In this document: positions 50,127-58,509 of the stretch, piece after piece
Layout: the number at the start of each line of letters is the position of its first letter
Position numbering within the stretch: the first letter of the stretch is position 1
From: CATOSK01 sp034423195
GTDB taxonomy: Bacteria; Chloroflexota; Dehalococcoidia; Lucifugimonadales; UBA3495
Direction of reading: 5' to 3'
DNA length: 59,063 bases
NCBI GenBank assembly: GCA_034423195.1
Contig: DAOUIZ010000032.1
Span: 1 to 59,063, forward strand
Notes under the pieces: model-generated
Told to the model about the DNA's origin: nothing
Database searches by the model: none
Seen by the model: only the letters and a program-made list of their open reading frames with translations
Made by a program: the position numbers and the translations under genes

Positions 50127-50540
50127 CTAGGCAGCGGAGGGTTTGAAGAAGGGGACGCTGATTTGGCCGGTGGCCTGGACGAAGGTGACCTCGACGGGCA
50201 TGCCGATGGTCACGTCGCGGGGGTTGCACTCAACTATGTTGCTGAACATGCGGACGCCCTCTTCCAGCTCGACGAGGGCGAGGACGTAGGGGACTTCCTG
50301 GGCGAATCCCTGGGTGCGGTTCTGGTAGGTGACGGTGTAGGTCCAGACGGTGCCGCGTCCGGTGGACTTGACCCACCTAATGTCGGTGGACCAGCAGTTG
50401 GCGCAGATTCCTCGGGGGTAGAACTGGTACTGGCCGCACTTCTCGCAACGCTGGATGACCAGCTCGCCGCGGCGGCAGGACTCCCAGTAGGGACGGGTTT
50501 CACCAACGACGGTGGGCAAAGGCTTGGTCCACTCAGGCAT
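50127..50540 (-). CDS. DUF35 OB-fold zinc-ribbon protein
   Basis: A 137-residue acyl-CoA-associated protein: rubredoxin-like zinc ribbon (CEKCGQYQFYPRGICANC) plus OB-fold with WTYTVTYQN and EEGVRMFSNIV. DUF35 proteins pair with thiolase-fold enzymes and help hold CoA intermediates. It begins two bases after the stop of the thiolase gene. Start chosen at ATG 50540, preceded by GGGAGGG, rather than an arginine-rich extension. Confidence 0.88.
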   Translation of the reverse strand: MPEWTKPLPTVVGETRPYWESCRRGELVIQRCEKCGQYQFYPRGICANCWSTDIRWVKSTGRGTVWTYTVTYQNRTQGFAQEVPYVLALVELEEGVRMFSNIVECNPRDVTIGMPVEVTFVQATGQISVPFFKPSAA

Positions 50541-50542
50541 AA

Positions 50543-51724
50543 CTAGTCCCTCCCGAGGATTACGGTGCCGCCGCTGTGGCGGGAGCCGAGGGCGCCGCCG
50601 GTGCCGTGGCACAGGGCAATTTGACAGTTTTCGACCTGGCGGGGAGTTCCCGCGAACTGGTGTCGGAGCTGGCGCGTCGCTTCCAGGAGAAGGAAGATGC
50701 CGCGCATCCCCGGATGGTTGGAGGACAGGCCGCCGCCATCGGTGTTGATGGGCAGCTCGCCGCCCACCTTGAGGCGTCCGCCGGAGACGAACTCGCCGCC
50801 CTCTCCCTTCTGGCAGAACCCGAGGTCTTCCAGGGTTTCCACCACGGTGATGGTGAAGGAGTCGTAGACCATTGCCATGTCGATGTCGGCGTGGGTGACA
50901 CCGGCCATCCCGAAGGCGCGGGGGGCGCTCTGGTGGGCGGCGATGTAGATGAGGTCGCGCTGACCGGCGCCCTGGTGGGCGATGGCCTCACCAGCGCCGA
51001 GAACCCAGACGGGGTGCTGACGGCAGTTGCGGGCGACCTCGGGGGATGCCACGACGACCGCTCCGCCGCCGTCGGTGATGACGCAGCAATCGAGGAGGTG
51101 AAGGGGGGAGGAAATCATGCGGGCGTTGACCACATCCCCGACGGTAATGGGGGTGCGGAACAGGGCATCGGGGTTCATGGAGGCGTGGTGGCGCATTGCC
51201 ACAGAGACCTCGGCGAGCTGCTCGGAGGTGGTGCCGTAGAGGTGCATGTGACGCTGGGCGATCATCGCGTATAGGCCGACCGTGGTCAGGCCGTAGATTT
51301 CCTCGAAGCTGTCCGGGGAAGGGTCGAGGCGGGGGTGGCCGTAGCGTCCGACTCCGCCGGTGCCGACGGAGACTCCGCCGGAACGAGCAAGGCTGCTGTA
51401 GGTGATGACGGCGCAGTTGATGCGTCCGGCGGCGATGGCGGTGAGGGCGTGGGAGAGGTGGAACTCGAAGGAGCCTCCGCCGACCGTGGTGTTGTCGACG
51501 TACCTGGGGTACATGTTGAGATAGTCGGCCAGGTTCATTCCGCTGTTGCGGATGCTGCTGGAGGCGGTGAAGAGTCCGTCGACGTCGTTCTTGGTGAGGC
51601 CGGCATCTTCGAGGGCCTTGATGACGCTCTCGCCCTGGATCTGGAGCTCGCTGAGGTCGGGGGCGTAGCGGGTGACGTGCTCGTGGATGCCCACGATGGC
51701 TGCGCCGTGCTTAAGGTCGACCAT
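50543..51724 (-). CDS. Thiolase-fold acyl-CoA enzyme lacking the catalytic cysteines
   Basis: A 393-residue thiolase-fold protein of the SCP-x/lipid-transfer type. Where thiolases have the nucleophilic Cys, this one has VGGGSFEFHLSHA. The second active-site Cys is replaced in LCHGTGGALGSRHSGG, while GGGLSSNHPGM holds a conserved His. It therefore cannot run a classic Claisen thiolysis. Related Cys-less proteins such as Ltp2 act as retro-aldolases together with a DUF35 partner, and a DUF35 gene follows directly. Substrate unknown. A ribosome site GGAGGA precedes the ATG. Confidence 0.85.
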   Translation of the reverse strand: MVDLKHGAAIVGIHEHVTRYAPDLSELQIQGESVIKALEDAGLTKNDVDGLFTASSSIRNSGMNLADYLNMYPRYVDNTTVGGGSFEFHLSHALTAIAAGRINCAVITYSSLARSGGVSVGTGGVGRYGHPRLDPSPDSFEEIYGLTTVGLYAMIAQRHMHLYGTTSEQLAEVSVAMRHHASMNPDALFRTPITVGDVVNARMISSPLHLLDCCVITDGGGAVVVASPEVARNCRQHPVWVLGAGEAIAHQGAGQRDLIYIAAHQSAPRAFGMAGVTHADIDMAMVYDSFTITVVETLEDLGFCQKGEGGEFVSGGRLKVGGELPINTDGGGLSSNHPGMRGIFLLLEATRQLRHQFAGTPRQVENCQIALCHGTGGALGSRHSGGTVILGRD

Positions 51725-51765
51725 ACGAAAGAATCCTCCAAAGGGGGCTGAAAGGGAGTGGCGCC

Positions 51766-51795
51766 ATTATGCCATATAAGCCGGGATGGGGACAA
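51766..51795 (-). promoter_or_regulatory. Promoter for thiolase-DUF35 pair
   Basis: Minus strand: TTGTCC (51790-51795) and CATAAT (51766-51771), 18-base spacer. Bases 51796-52230 hold no convincing gene. Confidence 0.42.
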
Positions 51796-52230
51796 AGGAG
51801 GGACGGGAGCGGCTGGGACGAAAATTAAATGTGTCCTATTTTGTCCCATCGGGGAGGGCTGAAAGGGAGTTGTTGGAAGCGGGGACGGAGCGGACGTTTT
51901 TCCGGTTTTTGGGACATTTGGATTGTTTTCGAAGGATTTGAGCACGGATTGATGGCGCGGCTAGTCCTAAAGTATGCCAATGGAGGGGCCAAGTGCCCCT
52001 GGTTTGGGGCACGATCGGGTCAAAGTGAGACATTTTTGAGACATTTCGTGGCATTGGTTCCGAGGGCGGTGGGGCCGGAGGTTTGTACGGGAGCGAAGGA
52101 AATTTTCCTGCCACATTTTGCTGCTTTTTGCCTCAATCACGGCAGCGAATAAGGTTGCGGCGGCACGGCTTTCCCTGAGTTTCGGGAGGCGGTTGTCAGG
52201 GGAAGGTGACGACGGAGGTTCCATGCTTCG

Positions 52231-52277
52231 ATGGTACGTGGGGGAGGGGTTGGGGCGCAAGGGGGAGAGCGTCAGTA
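52231..52277 (+). repeat. 47-bp direct repeat, copy 1
   Basis: G-rich segment, 46 of 47 bases identical to 52846-52892. It lies just downstream of the first HicAB module. Confidence 0.85.
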
Positions 52278-52293
52278 AAAGAATCCGTATCGA

Positions 52294-52560
52294 TTACAGC
52301 AACCTCAACCGTTCCAAATCCTCAACCGTCCATTGAGCACGGGCTTGGATCATTCTTCTCAATATGCCGACCCTAAACGTTTCGCCGGGGTGGTGGAACG
52401 AAACTGTCACTCTGCGGCCATCGGGGTGCAGATACTGTTGATGGCTACCGGTTTGTCGACGGAGTTCAAAGCCGTCCCTAAGCAGTGCGCTGGTCAACTC
52501 ACGAGCGGTTAAGCCGCGTAGTTTACTCCAGTCGATACCCAATTCAGACGGATACTGCAA
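52294..52560 (-). CDS. hicA: HicA-type mRNA interferase toxin 1
   Basis: An 88-residue HicA toxin with the dsRBD-like fold and the catalytic His in RQTGSHQQY. It has the usual LTARELTSALLRDGFELRR N-terminus and PDGRRVTVSFHHPGET. It overlaps the hicB stop by 17 bases; a start at the downstream TTG 52542 is also possible. The protein would cleave mRNA when HicB is absent. Paired with hicB at 52544. It resembles hicA2 at 52930. Confidence 0.85.
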   Translation of the reverse strand: MQYPSELGIDWSKLRGLTARELTSALLRDGFELRRQTGSHQQYLHPDGRRVTVSFHHPGETFRVGILRRMIQARAQWTVEDLERLRLL

Positions 52561-52786
52561 CCTGCTCAGAGGAAACCCTGCTTGAATCGCAGGATTCTTT
52601 GGGGATGGGATCCCCTTCTTCTAACAGATCTTCCACCACCATGCGAATGACTTCATGAATGTTCTTCCGAGCCTCGTCTTTGGTATAGCCCCACGTTTCC
52701 GCTGCGTAATGGTCCAAGGCAGGACAGTAGGCCAACCACCGGTCTTCGTCGGGTTCAATTAAGACGCGAAACGTGTAAGTTTGCAA
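52544..52786 (-). CDS. hicB: HicB-type antitoxin 1
   Basis: An 80-residue HicB antitoxin of the short type, YTFRVLIEPDEDRWLAYCPALD at the N-terminus and the ETWGYTKDEARKNIHEVIR segment. It lacks the extra C-terminal helix-turn-helix of longer HicB proteins. TTG at 52786 is the start; longer readings extend into the module-2 genes and are discarded. Gene order is antitoxin first, toxin second. Confidence 0.83.
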   Translation of the reverse strand: MQTYTFRVLIEPDEDRWLAYCPALDHYAAETWGYTKDEARKNIHEVIRMVVEDLLEEGDPIPKESCDSSRVSSEQVAVSV

Positions 52787-52845
52787 AAGAGCACCTGCTG
52801 GAGACAGGTTATAGACAGCCGAATCCGAAGTCCATTGTGCGTCTG

Positions 52846-52892
52846 ATGGTACGCGGGGGAGGGGTTGGGGCGCAAGGGGGAGAGCGTCAGTA
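52846..52892 (+). repeat. 47-bp direct repeat, copy 2
   Basis: Second copy of the G-rich repeat, 615 bases from the first, just downstream of the second HicAB module. The spacing equals one HicAB unit. Confidence 0.85.
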
Positions 52893-52929
52893 GGATGGGT
52901 TGGGGTTGGTGAAGATATCCGGCCGAACC

Positions 52930-53181
52930 TCAGAGGAGCCGCAGCCTGATCAAGTCCCCTTCGGACCAACGAGCCTGGACGACGATTATGCTGCGCAACG
53001 TCGCCAAAGCGAAGGTTTCTCCCGGACGGCTGTAAGGCACTGTCACCCGACGCCCGTCGGGATGTGCAAAGCGGGCATGGCTGCCAGCCTGGCGGTTCAG
53101 ATGGAATCCATCCCGCTGGAGAGCATTGACGAGTTGGCGGGCCGTGAGTGACCGGAGGCGACTGAAGTCGACATCGCTCAC
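52930..53181 (-). CDS. hicA: HicA-type mRNA interferase toxin 2
   Basis: An 83-residue HicA toxin paralogous to the one at 52294: LTARQLVNALQRDGFHLNR, AGSHARFAHPDGRRVTVP with the catalytic His, and EGDLIRLRLL at the end. GTG start overlaps the hicB2 stop by four bases (GTGA). Confidence 0.88.
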   Translation of the reverse strand: MSDVDFSRLRSLTARQLVNALQRDGFHLNRQAGSHARFAHPDGRRVTVPYSRPGETFALATLRSIIVVQARWSEGDLIRLRLL

Positions 53182-53417
53182 CGGTTGACCACAACCAAGG
53201 TTTCCTCGGAAATTACAGGTTGACCATCGCCGGTCATGGGCTTACCTTCCTGCTCGAACTCGTCCAAGATCATTTCCAGGACTTCCTGGATGTTTTTCAG
53301 AGCGTCTTCGCGGGTCTGTCCCCAGGTGGAGGCCCCGATGTGTTCCCAGGAAGGGTAAAAGGCCCTCCAACCTTCCTCGTCGGGTTCGATAACTACGGAG
53401 AAAACGTAGGTTTGCAC
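53178..53417 (-). CDS. hicB: HicB-type antitoxin 2
   Basis: A 79-residue HicB antitoxin: YVFSVVIEPDEEGWRAFYPSW and STWGQTREDALKNIQEVLEM. Residues typical of the HicB partial RNase-H fold are present; no DNA-binding tail is visible. GTG at 53417 is the start. Forms a pair with hicA2. Confidence 0.85.
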   Translation of the reverse strand: MQTYVFSVVIEPDEEGWRAFYPSWEHIGASTWGQTREDALKNIQEVLEMILDEFEQEGKPMTGDGQPVISEETLVVVNR

Positions 53418-53618
53418 GGCGTCCTCGTCCGGCGTTGCTTTTTCGGGCGGCTTTTGAGTCCATTATACATTGGGAGCATCCGTCTCCGAGGCAGGGATTC
53501 TTTTGACAGTGAATAGCAACACTGCTAAGGTTTACGGTGCTGTCCGGCGGGTGCGGAGGAAGGTGGCGCGGGGCCCGGAAGCGTATCCAAGTTATGTCCA
53601 GGGTGAGGGTGCAACGGA

Positions 53619-54125
53619 ATGAACTGGGCCGAGACCATTGTGCAGGCGCTGAAGAACTGGGACACCTCGCTGATCGCCTACGTCCCGGATATATCGATTG
53701 ACCAGGTGACCAGCCGGATAGACGCCGACCCCTTCTTCCATCTGGTATCGTGCAGCCGGGAGGAGGAGGCGGTGGGCGTGGCCGTTGGGGCCTATGCGAC
53801 GGGCCGCAACTCGGCGGTGTTCATGCAGTCCAGCGGGTTCGGCAACAGCGTCAACGCCATCGCCAGCCTGTGCATCCCGGCGCGGACCCCGATCCCGATG
53901 TTCGTTAACCTGCGGGGCGGCCCGGGGGAGTTCAACATCGCGCAGGTGCCGATGGGGCGTTCCACCCGTCCGATCCTGGACCAACTGGGGCTGGTTCACT
54001 TTACCCTGGAAGACGAGTACCGGATGGACAACATCGTCGACGGGGCGATGAAGCTGTGCCACGCCAACCGGCAGCCGGTAGCCATCTGCCTGACCCAACT
54101 GCTGCACGGAGGGAAGATTGCTTAG
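53619..54125 (+). CDS. ThDP-dependent decarboxylase, alpha (N-terminal) subunit
   Basis: A 168-residue ThDP-enzyme PYR domain of the sulfopyruvate/phosphonopyruvate decarboxylase alpha type. The cofactor-activating Glu lies in SREEEAVGVAVGAYATGRN, followed by VFMQSSGFGNSVNAIASL, IPMFVNLRGGPGEFN and the C-terminal QPVAICLTQ. The beta subunit overlaps it by eight bases. In coenzyme M synthesis ComD/ComE have this split; here coenzyme M genes are absent. Confidence 0.85.
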   Translation: MNWAETIVQALKNWDTSLIAYVPDISIDQVTSRIDADPFFHLVSCSREEEAVGVAVGAYATGRNSAVFMQSSGFGNSVNAIASLCIPARTPIPMFVNLRGGPGEFNIAQVPMGRSTRPILDQLGLVHFTLEDEYRMDNIVDGAMKLCHANRQPVAICLTQLLHGGKIA

Positions 54126-54672
54126 GTTCGAAGCTACGCAACTGGTATTGAAACACGCCGGAAACCGGCCCATCGTCAGCAACCTGGGACCGACTACGGA
54201 CGAGCTGTGGCACGCCGGGCACCGGGACCGGAACTTCTACACCTACGGGAACATGGGGCTGTGCTCATCCATTGCGCTGGGGATGGCGGTATCCACCGGC
54301 GAGCAGGTCATCTCGCTGGACGGCGACGGGTCGCTGCTGATGAACCTGGGGACCATCGCGACGATAGGAAGGGAGCAGCCGAAGAACCTGATCGTCATCG
54401 TCTGGGACAACGAGCAGTGGGGACAGACGGGGCACCAGTCCAGCCACACGGCCCACGGCACGGACCTGGAACAGGTGGCCCGCAGCTGCAGCATCGAGCA
54501 TACGGAGACGGTGCGGGACCTGGAGTCGCTGGAGGGCGCGCTGGTGCAGGCGCTCGAGCAGGAAGGCCCCTGGTTCATCGTGGCAAAGATCGAGGAGGCG
54601 GGTTACATGCCGGTCTCTCCGATTGAGCCGGAGATGACGCTTTACCGGTTCAGGAACTCGTTCCGGGAGTGA
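54118..54672 (+). CDS. ThDP-dependent decarboxylase, beta (C-terminal) subunit
   Basis: A 184-residue ThDP-binding PP domain. GDGSLLMNLG is the ThDP/Mg motif and the downstream VWDNEQWGQTG segment matches the sulfopyruvate/phosphonopyruvate decarboxylase beta fold. TTG at 54118 is the start, preceded by GGAGGG, with an 8-base overlap of the alpha subunit. Together the subunits should decarboxylate a 2-oxoacid such as a sulfo-, phospho- or carboxylated pyruvate. The exact substrate is unknown. Confidence 0.85.
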   Translation: MLRFEATQLVLKHAGNRPIVSNLGPTTDELWHAGHRDRNFYTYGNMGLCSSIALGMAVSTGEQVISLDGDGSLLMNLGTIATIGREQPKNLIVIVWDNEQWGQTGHQSSHTAHGTDLEQVARSCSIEHTETVRDLESLEGALVQALEQEGPWFIVAKIEEAGYMPVSPIEPEMTLYRFRNSFRE

Positions 54673-54727
54673 CGCTGTACCGAAGGTGAGGCCCCCCATC
54701 AAGAGAGCGGCAGCCAGGGGGGGCTGG

Positions 54728-54747
54728 ATTCCCGCCCACGCGGGAAT
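54728..54747. repeat. REP-like palindrome
   Basis: ATTCCCGC and GCGGGAAT flank CCAC, the sort of short palindrome that is dispersed in many GC-rich genomes. Related half-copies lie at 55935 and 56092. Confidence 0.45.
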
Positions 54748-54763
54748 GACGGGAAGAAAGGCG

Positions 54764-54793
54764 AAGGCCCGGGCGATTGTTGCCCGGGCCTTT
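54764..54793. terminator. Terminator after the ThDP decarboxylase
   Basis: An 11-bp stem (54764-54774 with 54782-54792), seven-base loop, short T/C-rich tail, lying between converging genes. Confidence 0.72.
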
Positions 54794-54828
54794 CCTTGTA
54801 TCCCTAGCGGGACAGGGGAGCGGGCCGG

Positions 54829-55626
54829 TTAGGACAGGTGCTCCTTGAAGAAGGCGATGGTGCGGGCGAGAGCGTCGTCGGCTGCGGCCTGGTTGTAGCT
54901 GCCGCGCTCGTCGCAGTTGAAGCCGTGACCGGCGTCGGGGTAGGACTTGAAGTCGTGGGAGACCCCGGCGGCGGAGAGGGCGGCGGCAATCTGCTCAACA
55001 TCGGCGGGAGAGGGGTTTTCGTCCTGTCCGCCGAAGTTGCCCATGACCGGGCACTTGATGTTGCCGGTGAGTTCGATGGGGGCAGGACCGTCGCCGAAGG
55101 GAACGAGGATGCGTCCGCCGTAGTAGACGCAGGATGCATCGATACCGGCGCAGCTGGTGGCGGCGAGGTAGGCGATGCGTCCGCCGACGCAGTAGCCGAC
55201 GATGCCAATCTTGTTGCCGTTGGTGCGGCGGAACTGCTCGGACTGGGTCCACTTGATTACTTCGTTGATGTCCTCGACGATTTCGTCGTCGCGGAGGGCG
55301 CCCATGTAGCGGTTGCGGGCGGGGACATCTTCATCGCCATAGCCAAGCTTGGGGTTGGGATGCTCGCGGTGGAACAGGGCCGGAGCGACGGCGACGAATC
55401 CCTCGGCGGCGAACCGGTCGCAGACGCGCTCGATGTGGCGGTTGACGCCAAAGGCTTCCTGGGCCACGATGATGGTCGGCCAACTGTTGCCGGCACTGGG
55501 CAGGGGATGGCTGACGTACATCGCCATGTCCTGGCTTTCGGCGCCCATGTTGGCGTCATAGCTCTGCCCGGGGTGGTCTTCGCCTTCGCCGCCGGCAAAC
55601 CTGAGATGTTCCCAAAGTGATGGCAT
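54829..55626 (-). CDS. Dienelactone hydrolase family protein
   Basis: A 265-residue alpha/beta hydrolase of the DLH type. Catalytic triad: Cys in GIVGYCVGGR, Asp in GGQDENPS, His in PDAGHGFNCD. The cysteine nucleophile defines DLH enzymes, which open lactone rings in chloroaromatic and related pathways; many homologues have broader esterase roles. ATG at 55626, preceded by TAGGAGGAGG. No signal peptide. Confidence 0.9.
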   Translation of the reverse strand: MPSLWEHLRFAGGEGEDHPGQSYDANMGAESQDMAMYVSHPLPSAGNSWPTIIVAQEAFGVNRHIERVCDRFAAEGFVAVAPALFHREHPNPKLGYGDEDVPARNRYMGALRDDEIVEDINEVIKWTQSEQFRRTNGNKIGIVGYCVGGRIAYLAATSCAGIDASCVYYGGRILVPFGDGPAPIELTGNIKCPVMGNFGGQDENPSPADVEQIAAALSAAGVSHDFKSYPDAGHGFNCDERGSYNQAAADDALARTIAFFKEHLS

Positions 55627-56124
55627 ACTTAGCCTCCTCCTCCTAAGTGAGTTTCAGGGCTCCGCCGCTATTGACGGGAACTCTCCAGCGGCCACCGGGT
55701 CAGGCCTGGGGTTCCCCGGGGAGCAACTCCACGTATCCTGGGCGGCGCGGTTGCGACGGGGTGCGGCACCTTCCCAAGTTGGGCCGATTTTAGCAAAGGT
55801 GAAGGGAACATACAACCCGGCTGGCAAGGGCGGGAGTGACGGGAAAGAAGGAGGTGGTGGCAGGCTGGGCGTGGCTGTAACGGGAGAGGTGTTGGGTGTG
55901 GGATAGAGGGTTGCAGGGAAGGATTTACCGGGGTCTGGATTCCCTTTTGGCGACTCCACCGCTGGCGCAAGGCAACCCCCGCCTGCGCGGGGCAGACTTG
56001 TCTCTCAACGGCAGCGGCTACCGTGCGGAGTCCGGCATGGTATATTGCTGGCCTGCTCCGGAGGGTAGGCAGGTCCACAGAGGGAACTTTCCGGGGAATG
56101 ACGGGAAGACCGGGAGGGAAATAG
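55627..56124 (+). other. Intergenic region with palindromic fragments
   Basis: No convincing gene; open frames here run opposite to real genes. It contains a CCCCGC/GCGGGG palindrome at 55977-55992 and two halves of the 54728-type repeat flanking it. Confidence 0.3.
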
Positions 56125-57006
56125 ATGGCAAAGGTGGGGTTCATCGGTTTGGGCACGATGGGCGGGCCAATGGCGCAGCGGCTGCTGGATGCCGGGCATG
56201 AGGTTACGGGGTACAACCGGACGCGGGCGCGGGCGCAGTGGCTGGCGGACCTGGGGGTGGAGCTGGCGGACTGTCCGAGGGCGGTGGCGGAGGCGTCGGA
56301 GGTGACGCTGGCCATGCTGCGGGACACGCAGGCGCTATATGATGTTGCGGAGGGGCCCGACGGCGTGCTGGCGGGGCTGGGTCCGGGGAAGGTGTTCGCG
56401 GATATGAGCACGGTTAGCCCGGAGGCGAGCCGGGAGCTTTCCCAGCGGGTGGCGGAGACGGGGGCGCGAATGCTGGACGCGCCGGTGTCTGGGAGCCAGG
56501 TGACACTGCTGGCGGGGAGATTGTCCATCATGGTCGGGGGAGAGCGGGAGGTTTTCGAGCGGGTGAAGCCGGTCCTGGAGGCCATCGGCCCGACGGTGAA
56601 CTACGTGGGAGAGAACGGGCTGGCGGTGACGATGAAGGTGGCGACGAACCTGAGCCTTCCGGTGCAGGTGCTGGCCTTCTGCGAGAGCATCCTGCTGGCG
56701 GAGAAGAGCGGGATTCCCCGGGAGACGGCGATAGAGGTGCTGCTCAACAGCGTCGTCGCTTCTCCCGCGCTGCATTACCGGATTCCGCTGATCGTGGAGC
56801 CGCCGGAGGAGCCGCTGTTCGACGTACACATGATGCAGAAGGACCTGAGGCTGGCGCTGGAGATGGGGGAGGCGCTGGGGGTACCGCTTCCGACGACGGC
56901 GCTGAGCAATCAGTGGCTGACGGCGGCCCGGGGCTGGGGAGTGGGAGAACGGGACTTTGCGGCGCTCTACGAAGTTTTGGCGGGGTTGTCGGGGGAGGGG
57001 GGGTGA
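56125..57006 (+). CDS. 3-hydroxyisobutyrate dehydrogenase family oxidoreductase
   Basis: A 293-residue NAD(P)-dependent 3-hydroxyacid dehydrogenase. Rossmann motif GFIGLGTMGGPMAQRL is at the N-terminus, then FADMSTVSPEASREL and DAPVSGSQ (substrate region). The catalytic Lys lies in LAVTMKVATNL, and the all-alpha C-terminal domain carries VHMMQKDLRLALE. Family members also include tartronate semialdehyde and succinic semialdehyde reductases. GGGAGG precedes the ATG. Confidence 0.92.
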   Translation: MAKVGFIGLGTMGGPMAQRLLDAGHEVTGYNRTRARAQWLADLGVELADCPRAVAEASEVTLAMLRDTQALYDVAEGPDGVLAGLGPGKVFADMSTVSPEASRELSQRVAETGARMLDAPVSGSQVTLLAGRLSIMVGGEREVFERVKPVLEAIGPTVNYVGENGLAVTMKVATNLSLPVQVLAFCESILLAEKSGIPRETAIEVLLNSVVASPALHYRIPLIVEPPEEPLFDVHMMQKDLRLALEMGEALGVPLPTTALSNQWLTAARGWGVGERDFAALYEVLAGLSGEGG

Positions 57007-57098
57007 CCCCTTCCCTCCCATTTAGTGCGATGAAGCTGCTTTCCAGCCCCCTTCCTGGGTTGAGACGAGTCCTTACTTAATCTGGATAACTGCCGGTC

Positions 57099-58112
57099 TC
57101 AAATCCAGCCAATCGACAGTCGGGCGACGGCCCGGTGGATGAGGTTGCGGGCCATGGGGAGCTTGTAGGCGTTCTGGGTTAGGGGGCGGGCTTCGGGGAG
57201 GGCGAGACTTCCGGCGTGGGATGGGTCAATGGCGGAGACGGGTTGTCCGGTGAGGTAGTCTTCGACTTCGGAAGCGCAGTAGGGGACGGGGGCGACTCCG
57301 CCGAGGGTGACGGCGGCACGGGCGATGGCTGGTCCGTCCGGGGATTCGTGGAGGTCGATGACGGCGGCGACGCTGACTAGGGCAAAGTCGCCGGCCTCGC
57401 GCTCGCGGGCCTTGAGGTAGAGGCTGCGGCGGGTGGCGGTTCCGGCGGACAACCGGGGGATGCGGACGCGGGTGAGGATTTCTCCGGGCTGGAGGCAGTT
57501 TTCGCGGGTGATGTCGCGGGATGGGGAGGTGAAGTAGTCTGCGATGGGGATGGAGCGGCTGCCGCTGGGTCCGGCGGTGTCTATGACGGCGTTGAAGGCG
57601 AGGAGGGCGACGGCGGTGTCGGAGGGGTGGACGATGTAGCAGCGGTCGCCGCCGGTGAGGCAGAGGTACTTGCTGTTTCCGGCGATGGCGAAGCAGTGGT
57701 CCCCTCCCTTTTTGAGGCAGTTGGTGAGGGGGTGGCGGTAGTACCAGCAGCGGGGACGCTGGTTGAGGTTGCCTCCCAGGGTGCCGACGTTGCGGATCTG
57801 GGGGGTGGCGAGTCCGGCAGCGGCCTGGGTTAGGGCGGTGAATTCTCTCCGGATGACGGGGTGTTCCGCGATTTCGGCGATGGTGGCGGCGGCTCCGATG
57901 GTGAGTTCTTCACCGGAGACGGTTATTCCGCGGAGGTCCGGGATGCCGGCGAGGCTGACGAGGGTGTCCGGGCGGGCGACGCCTTCCTTGATTTCGCTGA
58001 GGAGGTCGGAGCCTCCGGCGATAGGGAGGGCGTTTTCCGGTCCGTCTGCGGCGGAGAGGAGGGCGACGGCTTCGGGGATGGTCTGGGGGGAGAGGAGCTG
58101 GAAGGGGGGCAT
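57099..58112 (-). CDS. Molybdenum-hydroxylase FAD subunit with Fe-S loop
   Basis: A 337-residue FAD-binding subunit of the xanthine dehydrogenase/CO dehydrogenase family. Family motifs: ENALPIAGGSDLL and QIRNVGTLGGNL. Inserted after the second motif is a cysteine-rich loop with Cys122, Cys132, Cys140 and Cys151 (also Cys158), with NCLKKGGDHC. It matches the extra [4Fe-4S] cluster loop of 4-hydroxybenzoyl-CoA reductase. The large molybdenum and small 2Fe-2S subunits are not in this window. Its start abuts the next gene. Confidence 0.87.
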   Translation of the reverse strand: MPPFQLLSPQTIPEAVALLSAADGPENALPIAGGSDLLSEIKEGVARPDTLVSLAGIPDLRGITVSGEELTIGAAATIAEIAEHPVIRREFTALTQAAAGLATPQIRNVGTLGGNLNQRPRCWYYRHPLTNCLKKGGDHCFAIAGNSKYLCLTGGDRCYIVHPSDTAVALLAFNAVIDTAGPSGSRSIPIADYFTSPSRDITRENCLQPGEILTRVRIPRLSAGTATRRSLYLKAREREAGDFALVSVAAVIDLHESPDGPAIARAAVTLGGVAPVPYCASEVEDYLTGQPVSAIDPSHAGSLALPEARPLTQNAYKLPMARNLIHRAVARLSIGWI

Positions 58113-58116
58113 GGGG

Positions 58117-58509
58117 TTACTCCGGGGCGCGGCAGATGAGGAGCATCTGGTTGATAAAGAATTGGGTGGCGCTCCAATGTTCCATGAACGCAGAGGGAAT
58201 AAGGCTGCCCCGGTCGGCGTGGATGTGGAGCTGGACAGCGTTTTGCCAGTTTCTCAGCATGTCAGCAGCCATTGGGTCCTGTTCGACCAATTCGCGCAGG
58301 AATCTCATCTTGGCTCCCGTGGGGCCGGGGTTTTCTCCTTGTTGATTGGCGACGGCGTTGATGCACTGTTTCGCAGACTCGTACAAGAGAGCCCCCGCAG
58401 AATCGAGGTCGCCGTCCCGGTCGAGCAGTATTTGGGCCCGACTGCGGTAGTTGCGGGCCATGGCTTCGTGCAGTTCCGCTCTGGAACTGGACTGTGGACT
58501 AAAGGTCAC
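58117..58509 (-). CDS. Small helical protein, possibly HEPN-like
   Basis: A 130-residue mostly helical protein. ARAQILLDRDGDLDSAGALLYESAKQCINAVANQ-type sequence resembles HEPN/PaREP1-like domains. The GTG start at 58509 overlaps the stop of the partner gene by 11 bases, indicating coupled translation. No catalytic R-x4-H is obvious. Function unknown; lies directly beside the FAD-subunit gene. Confidence 0.6.
   Translation of the reverse strand: MTFSPQSSSRAELHEAMARNYRSRAQILLDRDGDLDSAGALLYESAKQCINAVANQQGENPGPTGAKMRFLRELVEQDPMAADMLRNWQNAVQLHIHADRGSLIPSAFMEHWSATQFFINQMLLICRAPE

Noticed and set aside
55668..56585. Minus-strand open frame across the intergenic region and the dehydrogenase start
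   Set aside because: It overlaps the real dehydrogenase gene and has no protein-like composition.
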